This document shows positions 1 through 9,365 of a DNA stretch of 64,000 nt, in pieces; position 1 is the first letter of the stretch; each line of letters starts with the position of its first letter. The notes beneath the pieces were generated by a model. The model was not told where the DNA came from. It saw only the letters and a list, made by a program, of their open reading frames with translations, and searched no databases. The position numbers and the translations under genes were made by a program. Location of the stretch: the NCBI GenBank assembly GCA_035222895.1, contig JAVYIG010002218.1, positions 1 to 64,000 on the forward strand. Reading direction: 5' to 3'. Origin of the DNA: Strongylocentrotus droebachiensis. Its lineage: Eukaryota > Echinodermata > Echinoidea > Camarodonta > Strongylocentrotidae.

Positions 1-752
1 TGCATTACTTGGGCAGTGGTATTTGTTTGGTACACCCTACTGGCGTTTGCGTGGAGTCCTATCACCGGACAGTTCAATTTGGTATATGAGAAGGAATGTG
101 GAATGGAATATAGGTCCAGTCTTGCTATGATACTGATCTTGAACGTGTTAGATTTCTTCATTCCCTTCACAGTCCTTGTTGTCTTGAATGTTGCTGTCTA
201 TACCAACATTAAACGGAGGTCCAAGGGTATCGTAGGGCAGAGTCCTGCGGACGGACCTACTCGAGCCAGGACGCAAGATAACGAAGAATCCCCACGTCAA
301 GACAAGTGCAATTCCTCAGCAGGGTCATGTCTTGAGGAGCAAGGCACTCTGGCCGATTCATCTAACACTTCTGCAAATGCTGACACCGAGCCTACCGAGG
401 CCCTGCCGAAAGAAACGTGTCCAACAATGCTCCACAAGCCAACGGGTCGGGTTCGAAGGAACGTACATTTGCCAGACATCGAAAAGCCGCTGTGGTCCTT
501 GGCATTCTTGTGGGATGTTTCCTGTTCTGCGGGCTGCCTGTCCAAGTGACTAATGTAATATTTGCAATATGTCGCTACGACTGCGTTTCCTTCCTCACTT
601 GGGACGTCACAAATTCTCTCGTGTGGGGTAACTCTATGATAAATCCCTTCATCTACGCTGCCACCAACAAACACTTTCGTCGGAATTTTCAACGTTATCT
701 GCTCCTTGATCGTTGGGCTTGTGCTAGGAAGCAACGTGGTCCACAAAACTGA
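1..752 (+). CDS. Histamine H3-like aminergic GPCR, 3' part (TM4-TM7), frame changes once
   Basis: Partial rhodopsin-family receptor whose TM1-TM3 lie before the window. One frame from base 1 reads TM4 (WAVVFVWYTLL), an extracellular loop 2 cysteine at 97-99, TM5 (about 115-210, ending VYTNIKRR) and a Ser/Thr/Glu-rich third loop. TM6 and TM7 are in another frame, open from 384 to the stop at 750-752: RHRKAAVVLG, then NSMINPFIY (NPxxY motif 642-656) and helix 8 with HFRRNF. The TM5 end, the paired cysteines in ECL3 and the helix 8 entry resemble histamine H3/H4 and muscarinic receptors. Two oddities stand out. The TM6 CWxP motif reads CGLP (528-539), so the toggle tryptophan is missing. The two frames meet at roughly 384-470, and I see no convincing intron there. 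The cause is an assembly indel, an unusual splice or a recent pseudogene. The family is seen in the sequence; the ligand is unknown. Confidence 0.85.
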
Positions 753-2256
753 TCATTTCAGGCACAACCCATTGTCTGTGGTAATGCGTAAAAACAGTGT
801 TTGAACTTTGAGACTATGTAGCATGCATTTTCAATGTTAAATTGGAACTATTTAATATTGTTTTCAATTGCAAATACCTTGGGCAACCAAGTAGGCTAAG
901 TATGAAATTCAACTGATGTAAGTTTTTGAAGCGAGCTATAGCGCCATGAACTCTTGAGCTGGCGGATATACCGGCGCTATTATACAAAATAATATTGACT
1001 GCTTTGAGGAGCACGGTTAAAACTATTGCCCAAGGGGATCACGAAACTGGCATAGAGCAGTCTCGAGATCCCCGAGGAGCTATAGTTGTTAACCGTGACC
1101 CGAAAACTATGCAGTCAACAAGCTTGTTTGTTTTATAAACCAGAACAAAAATCTTTTTCAAGGGACAAGAGTGTCCTTCTAGAGCCGAAATTGCTCAATG
1201 TGGTAAAGTATCCCGCCAGGGGCCGAAATATCCATTTTCGAGGGGGCAAAAGTGCCCTTCTCTAGCCTAAATTGCTCTCTTTGGTTACTGAAAGGGATGG
1301 TTGAGTTCTTGGAAGGGTCAGAAAGTTCAAATAATCTAAATGAGAAATTTGATTAAAGTATTATAAAATAAGAACGGGTAAAATTGAACTATTTAAGAGA
1401 CCCTTTCAAAACAATACAACCTAAAACTGCACACAATTTATTTTTTTAGCCACATAATATGTTTTCATGCTGGCCCACCAACATTATCCCTTATACTGTT
1501 CTTTTTTTTGTTTGTCAGAAAACACAGCAGTAAATCACAATTTCAATAAATTCTGTTGTACATAGCTATTGTGTGAGGTGGCGCGCATGTCACCAAGACA
1601 TACGAATATAAAGAAACAGTACAGACAGTGGACTGGGGTAAATGATGTGCCTAGGAAGATCCTCTTGCTGTAGACCTATCGGAGTTTCAATTAATTTAAT
1701 TAAAGTGGGCATATGCCAGCTTCACCCTATAATAGATATGCCTCCGGACTCGATATACAGGGGGGGGGGGGGGGAGCTTCTGACAATTATTTATATTTAT
1801 TTAATAGGGTTTGGCTATTAAGCTTGATCATCAAAGTTTTTTGAAATTAGAATATATACAAACTTTATCGTCCAAGAGTAAAACAAATATTGTCAAAATC
1901 ATTTCATGAAATGAGTTCAGAGAAAAAAATATTTCAATTTCATGGGCAACAACGTTTTTTCTAATGTTGTTTTACACAGGTATGACAAAATATTTTGTTT
2001 AACGGGATTTGCGCCTTCTTCCTTGTGTTACTAATCGCTTTTCAGAATCATTAATGATATTACGTATCTGATTTGTATCTTTTTATTAGTATTTTGTTAC
2101 TATGAGAAAAAAAAGTTTGGTAGAAAAGGAAAGACAAATAAATTTTGAATTGAAAAACCAAACCTAGCTTACGAGGTTACCTTCATACGTATAGTAATTC
2201 TTCTCTCTCTCTCTCTCTCTCTCTCTACAGTATCCATGGAACCTCCATTTTATTAA
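753..2256. other. Non-genic stretch after the GPCR
   Basis: AT-rich DNA with no supported ORF. It holds a diverged short duplication (1152-1204 resembles 1231-1284, both around the motif AAATTGCTC), a G homopolymer near 1762-1776 and a (CT)n tract at 2201-2226. The first part presumably contains the receptor's 3' UTR, but I could not place a polyadenylation site. Confidence 0.6.
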
Positions 2257-2410
2257 CTCAAGAATGAAAGGTAGATTGGTTTAATTGTCGTCTTTATTGA
2301 ATATTTTTAGATGTAAGCTTTGATATTTCCAAGAAACAACAAAAAAGGACGAATCCATTTTGTGCATATATAAGCAAATTACAAAACTTGATAAGGGTAT
2401 GAATAGTTTC

Positions 2411-3289
2411 TGTTGTGACAGTTGCACTTAATTACTTCATCACCCAAGTCATTTATTTCTTGTACTATTGATGCATGACATGAATACTTTATATATTTGT
2501 AATAGCACTTCCTCAGGCAAGGTGTCTAGTATAGCGCCATCTATTGATATTCACTTGATATTGAACACTCAGAAGGCTACACAAACATGGTTGTGTTGAG
2601 GTACAAGAATCCCCTCTTAGCCAGAGCATCAAAGAGATTTCAGTCCTAAGGTTGTCATTAAGTCAGGCAAAGAGGTTAGTTTTGTTATATATTGAATGTA
2701 TTTCTATGAATTGTCGAAACATAAAGTGTAAATTAGTGTTTGTATTTTGAACTTCATACTGAGAGATGTTGATGTATATGTAATGTAATGTAAAACATGC
2801 AAGCCCATGCTGTTATGATATATGTACATATGACTTTATATTAAGGTTTATGACAATAAAGATACTGCTAATAATTTGAAGATATATTTTGAGAGTGCTG
2901 AAGCACTAAGTAGAGATTTGGAATTTATTATTGTCTAGTTAATTGTTTAACCAAGCTATAGTTTGTCTAGTTGTGACACTTGTAGTGTGAGTTTGTACTT
3001 ATGTAATGCCATAATGCAGATAGACTAGAATAGGAACTGGGGTTATTTTAATGAGTTATGAAGATCATGACACAATGTACATTATTTTATAAGTTTCTCA
3101 AAGAGACTGTGTTTATTGCTGTATTGATGATGCTATGATGTACTTTATCTGTGATTTATCCACAGTTTTCACGGAATGTACTGGTATGGAATGAATTGGA
3201 ACGAAATGATTACTCCAATTAAAGCTATGAATTCCCGTAGAAGCCTTTGTTAAGACTTTTGATTTATTATCGACGTCGCTGCAGCCACA
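2411..3289. mobile_element. Solo LTR with 5-bp target duplication
   Basis: An 879-bp block begins TGTTGTGACAG, ends CTGCAGCCACA and is flanked on both sides by GTTTC (2406-2410 and 3290-3294). Copies 2 and 3 of the host repeat show the undivided site (3541-3558 and near 3952-3969). The TG...CA ends, the 5-bp duplication and an internal AATAAA (near 2855) fit one LTR of an LTR retrotransposon, most likely Ty3/Gypsy-type, left after recombination removed the interior. No coding part is present. Its own orientation is not certain. It is a fossil, younger than the tandem array. Confidence 0.75.
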
Positions 3290-3636
3290 GTTTCGTTGTT
3301 AACTGTAAATAATAATAGGTAACGAACATCACTAGCTACTCCTCTGATTTAATCCCTTACAAGTAATTATTGATCAGATCATCACTCTATGTCAGCATCG
3401 ACGATACATTGCAACCACTCTCATCTAATGAATCACTTTGTTGAATATTGTTAGATGTAAGCTTTGATATTTCCAAGAAACAAAAACAAAGGACGAATCC
3501 ATTTTGTGCATACTTAAACAAATTACAAAACTTGATAAGGGTATGAATAGTTTCGTTGTTAACTGTAAATAAAAATACATAACGAACATCGCTAGCTACT
3601 CCTCTGATTTGATCACTTACAAGTAATTATTGATCA

Positions 3637-3783
3637 GGGGGCGTTTCACAAAACTTGTCATCAGTGAAAAATGACAGTTTTTTTATAAGCTACTGAAATC
3701 CTTGCTTCTGATTGGTTGTCAACAGATTTGTCACTGAGTTTTGTAATTTGTCATCGAAAAAAGGCTTTGTGAAACGGGTCCCC
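3637..3783. mobile_element. Hairpin MITE (GTTTCAC family), copy 1
   Basis: This 147-bp near-palindrome has ends reading GGCGTTTCACAAA on the left and TTTGTGAAACGGGTCCC on the right. It shares almost all its sequence with 4047-4193 and 14374-14522. The inverted arms extend about 60 bp and include TTGTCA and GTGACAAAT motifs. There is no coding capacity. It lies within copy 2 of the host tandem repeat; the empty site is at 3366-3390 in copy 1. The target duplication is too short or too eroded to define. Confidence 0.8.
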
Positions 3784-4046
3784 AATCATCACTCAATGTC
3801 AGCATCGACGATACATAGCAACTACTCTCATCTAATGAATCACTTTGTTGAATATTTTTAGATGTAAGCTTTGATATTTCCAAGAATTAAACCAACAAAA
3901 AGGACGAATCCATTTTGCATACTTAAACAAATTATTGTATAGGGCAAGGGTATAAATACTTTCGTTGTTAACTGTAAATAAAAAAAACGTACCGAACATC
4001 GCTAGCTACTCCTCTGATTTGATCACTTACAAGTAATTATTGTTCA

Positions 4047-4193
4047 GGGAGGCGTTTCACAAAACTTGTCAACAGTGACAAATGACAGTTTTGTTATAAG
4101 CTACTGAAATCCTTGCTTCTGATTGGTTGTCAACAGATTTGTCACTGGGTTTTGTAATTTGTCATTGAAAAAAGGCTTTGTGAAACGGGTCCC
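4047..4193. mobile_element. Hairpin MITE (GTTTCAC family), copy 2
   Basis: Near-identical to the copy at 3637-3783, in the same orientation and at the same place within the third copy of the host tandem repeat. It was therefore probably carried there by tandem duplication rather than by a separate insertion. Confidence 0.8.
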
Positions 4194-4250
4194 TGGTCAT
4201 CACTCAATGTCAGCATCGACGATACATAGCAATCACTCTCATCTAATGCA

Positions 4251-4475
4251 TTACTTGGTGACATACATGTTCGGAGCACTTTGCTAGTTGCAGTTCTTTT
4301 ATATTTGTGTGCTGAATATAATTATTTGAGGGCAGTGTGCCATTAGACTGAAATATGTATGCATAGCGGCCTTTGGGATGGCGTGTACTAGTGCCAGGAA
4401 AATAAATAATGTCAGCTCAATTGAATCAAGAGTGTCATTATCTGAGTGTCAATATCTTAGGAAATATACCATGCA
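4251..4475. other. Short spacer without recognised features
   Basis: Unique AT-rich sequence between the tandem array and the LINE fragment. No open frame or repeat is recognised. Confidence 0.5.
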
Positions 4476-4992
4476 TCAAATTTTTATTATCATTATTATC
4501 ATTATTATTTGTATCATTTTTATCATCATCATCAACTTCAGGTGGCGCTGCAAAGCGCTGCTGTGGTCTTCACGAGAGCACGCCATGCAACTCTTTCACC
4601 TGCCATTTGTGTTGCACCTTTCATTCCTTGTCCAGACACTTTCTTGATATCATCATTCCAAGATATTGGTGGACGACCTCTACCCCGTTTTCCTTCGACT
4701 GCTCCTTGCAGTATTTGCTTCTCAACACCTTCAGATCTCCTAACAATGTCCCCAAAATAGTTTAGTTTTCTTTCCATGATTCCCCTTCTGATGGTGAAGT
4801 CTGTTCCAATCTTTTCCAGGATCCACACATTTGTCTTTTTATTTTTCCATGACACCTGCAACAGCCTCCTGTAGCACCACATTTGAAAGGCATCAATTCT
4901 CTTTCTGTCATTCTTTGTCATGGCCCAGGACTCACTTCCGTAAGTCGCAATAGAGAAAGAAGTTGTTATCGATTATTATCATTATTATTTAT
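4476..4992 (-). mobile_element. 5'-truncated LINE, C-terminal reverse transcriptase piece
   Basis: The minus strand encodes the typical C-terminal tail of an RTE-like endonuclease-reverse transcriptase. It reads TYGSESWAMTKNDRKRIDAF, then MWCYRRLLQVSW, then RKLNYFG and the basic run EGKRGRGRPP, from about 4948 down to 4541. In this family the block follows the RT domain. The 3' side (4476-4533) is an ATT/ATC microsatellite tail. A matching ATTATTATCATTATTATTT string occurs on both sides (about 4492-4510 and 4975-4993), consistent with a target-site duplication or with insertion into a pre-existing microsatellite. The catalytic RT core is absent, so the copy is dead. Confidence 0.8.
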
Positions 4993-5510
4993 TATAAAAA
5001 TGATGCATGCAGGAGCAGTGAACATTTGCGCACAAGTTGAAATGTTCGAGAAAAAAAACATAAAATCAAAGTCCTCAGATTGTAACATTTGCTGACATGA
5101 CTAAAAAAACGTGTCAGGTTTTGTTTATTTGCAGACGATGATATCATGCAATAATTCAAAATGTGTCTACACATATGCATCCTTTAACTCATAGCCTGCC
5201 ATAAGGCTGCATGCACGCTACCGTCATAGTGCTTTGTACATGCGAGAGAGGGACATTGTTTCAGTGCCTTGTGCATGCTTGAACGCGTTCGTAATAGCAG
5301 GTATTGTTCATGCTCATTGGACTGTGCTGTGTATTTTGCACGCGCTATTCATAGAACCATCGCGTTAATCAGATTATCTCAAAATAAACTTTGCGCGGAG
5401 GGATTTGGGGCTTGGCACAATGGGGCATGATAAGAGTTAACCAGGTTGTGTCACACAGCTACCCCATTTTAGTGACGCCCCGGCATCATTAATATATCTA
5501 TCTATAACAA
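4993..5510. other. Spacer between two LINE remnants
   Basis: Unique sequence with no recognised gene. Short ORFs here have no protein-like composition. Confidence 0.5.
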
Positions 5511-6800
5511 TTCTTTTTTTTTCATGTAGGGTACCCCAAGGGTCGATCCTCGGGCCCATATTGTTCACAGTCTGTATCAATGATTTCCATCGATCTTCAG
5601 ATAATCTTCGTTCATCCTATTTTCGGATGACTCAAACATTTTCCTAAGTAATAAGACGCTACTGAGTTGATAATTACGTTAACTGATGAATTGAAAAAAA
5701 GTGAAACACTGGATTCAAGCAAATAAGCTCTCATAGAATTTCCGAAACAAATATTTTATGTTTTTCAGTAATATTTTACCATCCCTTCCTGGTGACAAAA
5801 TCTTTAATAACGTAAGAATATTGGAAGTGTATTTTACACGATTCCTAGGCCTCATTATTTACCATAAACTTTCTTGGACGATTCATATTGACAATTTGAG
5901 AAAATTTATATCTAGAATATTGGAATAATCAATAAAATGAAATATTATTTTCCATCGAACACTCTGAAAATGCTTTACTCTACACTTGTACTCCCTTATC
6001 TAAAATACGGAATCATTGAACGGGGAAATTCCTCAAAAACACAAATTGATAGAATTCTTTTATTGCAAAAAGGCACTTCGAATTATAAACAACGCTGGAT
6101 TATTTGCACGTGCTTACAAATTATTTTATGAAAATAATATTTTGAAGGTTTTTGATGTATATTTACTTCAACTTGGTCAATTTATGTTTCAACTGGATAC
6201 AAAAGATTTACCACAAATATTTAGTCCTAGTTTTTCCAAAAATGAACAATATCATACATATCCTACAAGACAGTCAAACCTCTATCATTTGCCGCGTGTA
6301 AGAACAGTATCAGCAATTCATACCTTTATGTACAATCATGGACCCAAATTTTGGAATTCACTTGAACCTACTCTGAAAAATGTTCTATATTATATTCATT
6401 TAGACTTCACTCGAAAAAAATCTTTTAAAAAAATGTCAAGTGAGTTATTGTTGGAAATGCTATTTGTATATTTCTTTGAGTATTTGTTGTGATATTCACA
6501 TAATATGATGTAGCTTGTATAACGCGAAATGGTTTTCATTCATGTAAGAGTTTGTGATTCTTTCTCTTTTTCTTCTTTACTTTCCTTCTTTCTCAAAGTA
6601 TCTGCTCAAATTTCTTTCTCCCTATCTATCTCTTTTTCTAACCGCACATTATCCTCATCTCGCTCCCTTCCTCATTCTTTCCTTCTCTTTCTTTCGTCAC
6701 ACTTTCTTGTATATTTGTAAGTAAGTTATTTATGGGGACCTATATTATTACAAGCTTAGCTTCTCTTATGGGTCCCCCTACACTCCCTCTTCAGCTCGAA
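5511..6800 (+). mobile_element. Degenerate CR1/Jockey-type LINE, 3' half
   Basis: At about 5525-5560 the plus strand reads VPQGSILGP, the reverse-transcriptase motif B region, followed by remains of the INDF block. From 6016 to 6492 a frame of 158 residues carries KALRIINN, NILKVFDVYLLQLGQFMFQL and YPTRQSNLYHLPRVRT. These match in order the last 150 residues of the intact LINE ORF at 42029-45133 (KILKVHDLYNFFLGCFMFRL and YPTRQSSFFHLHKLRT). Several frame changes separate the segments and the 5' half, with endonuclease and palm, is missing. A pyrimidine-rich 3' region follows (6545-6720). It is an older, inactive relative of the 42-45 kb element. Confidence 0.85.
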
Positions 6801-6849
6801 ACAAAGGAGATTTGTTTTTTCATTTTTTTATGATACAGGCTATATTATG

Positions 6850-7465
6850 CAATAGTTATAGATATGTGTAATAGTTATTAAGATATGTGTAATAGTTATT
6901 AATATATGCGTAATAGTTCTTAAGATATGTGTAATAGTTCTAAAGATATGTGTAATTGATATTAAGATATGTGTAATAGTTCTTAAGATATGTGCAATAG
7001 TTATTAAGATATGTGCAATAGTTCTTAAGATATGTGTAATAGTTCTTAAGATATGTGCAATAGTTATTAAGATATGTGCAAAAAGTTCTTGAAATATGTG
7101 TAATAGTTCTTAGGATATGTGCAATAGTTCCTAAGATATGTGTAATAGTTCTTAAGATATGTGCAATAGTTATTAAGATATGTGTAATAGTTCTTAAGAT
7201 ATGTGTAATAGTTCTTAAGATATGTGTAATAGTTCTTAAGATATGTGTAATAGTTCTTAAGATATGTGTAATAGTTATTAAGATATGTGTAATAGTTCTT
7301 AAGATATGTGTAATAGTTCTTAAGATATGTGTAATAGTTCTTAAGATATATGTAATAGTTCTTAAGATATGTGTAATAGTTCTTAAGATATGTGTAATAG
7401 TTCTTAAGATATGTGTAATAGATATGTGTTATAGTTATTAAGATATGTGTAATAGTTATTAAGAT
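6850..7465. repeat. 21-bp minisatellite array A
   Basis: About 29 tandem copies of a 21-bp unit, consensus AAGATATGTGTAATAGTTCTT, with C/T and A/T variants. Because 21 is divisible by three and the consensus lacks stops in several frames, long ORFs appear on both strands (for example the repeating heptad YYTYLKN on the minus strand). I treat these as by-products, not genes. Confidence 0.95.
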
Positions 7466-8155
7466 ATTGTAATATGGAACATTTATACTTGTGTTTTCAA
7501 TTGTTTGAGATGTGTAAAAATAGATAAATAAACTTGAAAATAAATTTGAAATATATTGCTTTTTATTATAAGGGGAAGGTACGTGTTTGTTGGGTGATAG
7601 TCGCACAGCCAATAGACTGAAAGAACCCACAACCTGTCTAGAGATGTATGGTAGACGTTTGATTGGGGGAAAACGGCAAGAAGGAAATCAAACAAAACGG
7701 AAAGAGAAAGAAGATGATACAAGTTATGTCTGTCCATTATTGTAAACACTACTACAAATTCGTAATCTTTAAGGAAAGCTAGTAGAATCCTTTCTTCAAC
7801 ACTCTTTACCAACGTAACGAACTTTCAATAGTGCGTGTGTACGGTTTAGTTCCGTTCGTAGAATTCTACGTTAAAAAGAAGTGACATGACCTGATGTGTT
7901 TCGGAAGGGGTTAGTTACTCTAAAAATTACTTAGTTGAACATGAAATGGAGAAATGACGTGGGAAAAAAATGGCGAGTAAAATAAATCCAAGTGTGAAAG
8001 AGAGCGGGCATAGCGCGTGGGAGGGAGAGAAAGAAACGATAAGTAAGAGAGCTAGAGCCGTACAAACGTCATTTCATATGTACCCAAATCAACCCATCGA
8101 TGATCTATGGCTCCATAAAAAGTATTGGAATTATCATCCCATGCTGACGTTCGGA
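7466..8155. repeat. Duplicated 690-bp segment, copy 1
   Basis: This segment is about 97% identical by eye to 8673-9365, with a 3-bp indel. It follows minisatellite array A exactly as its twin follows array B, so array plus segment form a 1.2-kb tandem duplication. It contains a 14-bp palindrome around GTAGAATTCTAC and an AT-rich start. ORFs of 62-109 residues exist on both strands in both copies. Substitutions between copies are not biased to silent positions, so I do not call them genes. Confidence 0.9.
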
Positions 8156-8672
8156 TAGTGCAATAGTTCTTTAGATATGTGCAATAGTTATTAAGATATG
8201 TGTAATAGTTGTTAAGATATGTGTAATAGTTCTTAAGATATGTGTAATAGTTCTTAAGATATGTGTAATCGTTCTTAAGATATGTGTAATAGTTATTAAG
8301 ATATGTGTAATAGTTCTTAAGATATGTGTAATAGTTCTTAAGATATGTGTAATAGTTCTTAAGATATGTGTTATAGTTCTTAAGATATGTGTAATAGTTC
8401 TTAAGATATGTGTAATAGTTCTTAAGATATGTGTAATAGTTCTTAAGACATGTGCAATAGTTATTAAGATATGTGTAATAGTTATTAAGATATGTGTAAT
8501 AGTTCTTAAGATATGTGTAATAGTTCTTAAGATATGTGTAATAGTTCTTAAGATATGTGTAATAGTTCTTAAGATATGTGTAATAGTTCTCAAGATATGT
8601 GTAATAGTTCTTAAGATATGTGTAATAGATATGTGCAATAGTTATTAAGATATGTGTAATAGTTATTAAGAT
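8156..8672. repeat. 21-bp minisatellite array B
   Basis: About 24 copies of the same 21-bp unit as array A. The first unit joins directly to the end of the duplicated segment, marking the duplication junction. Array lengths differ (about 616 and 517 bp), so units were gained or lost after the duplication. Confidence 0.95.
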
Positions 8673-9365
8673 ATTGTAATATGAAACATTTATACTTGTG
8701 TTTTCAATTGTTTGAGATGTGTGAAAATAGATAAATAAACTTGAAAATAAATTTGAAATATATTGCTTTTTATTATAAGGGGAAGGTACGTGTTTGTTGG
8801 GTGATAGTCGCACAGCCAATAGACTGAAAGAACCCACAACCTGTCTAGAGATGTATGGTAGACGTTTGATTGGGGGGGAACGGCAAGAAGGAAATCAAAC
8901 AAAACGGTAAGAGAAAGAAGATGATACAAGTTATGTCTGTCCATTATTGTAAACACTACTACAAATTCGTAATCTTTAAGGAAAGCTTGTAGAATCCTTT
9001 CTTCAACACTCTTTACCAACGTAACGAACTTTCAATAGTGCGTGTGTACGGTTTAGTTCCGTTCGTAGAATTCTACGTTAAAAAGAAGTGACATGACCTG
9101 ATGTGTTTCGTACGGTGCTAGTTACTTTAGCAATTACTTAGTTGAACATGAAATGGAGAAATGACGTGGGAAAAAAATGGCGAGTAAAATAAATCCAAGT
9201 GTGAAAGAGAGCGGGCATAGCGCGTGGGAGGGAGAGAAAGAAACGATAAGTAAGAGAACTAGAGCCGTACAAACGTCATTTCATATTATGTACCCAAATC
9301 AACCCATTGATGATCTATGGCTCCATACAAAGTATTGGAATTATCATCCCATGCTGACGTTCGGA
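8673..9365. repeat. Duplicated 690-bp segment, copy 2
   Basis: Twin of 7466-8155. The match ends at the shared TTCGGA: here unique sequence follows, whereas in copy 1 the minisatellite resumes. Confidence 0.9.

Larger units (their letters stand above)
2257..4250. repeat. Three-copy tandem repeat (unit about 260 bp) with nested insertions
   Basis: Three head-to-tail copies of one unit can be followed by shared blocks: GATGTAAGCTTTGATATTTC, TTCGTTGTTAACTGTAAAT, GCTAGCTACTCCTCTGATTT and ATGTCAGCATCGACGATACA. Copy 1 spans 2257-3429 and is split by a solo LTR (2411-3289). Copy 2 (3430-3836) and copy 3 (3837-4249) each carry the same hairpin MITE at the same internal position, which copy 1 lacks. 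The MITE therefore probably landed before copies 2 and 3 were duplicated from one another, and the LTR landed only in copy 1. A diverged relic of the unit's start lies at 57421-57520. Confidence 0.85.

Noticed and set aside
6850-8672. CRISPR-like array
   Set aside because: Units are contiguous 21-bp tandem repeats with no unique spacers, in an animal genome.
7067-8837. Long minus-strand ORFs (187 and 261 residues) of repeating YYTYLKN
   Set aside because: They are produced by the 21-bp minisatellite, whose period preserves frame; other frames and the plus strand give equally long ORFs, and no non-repeat domain is attached.
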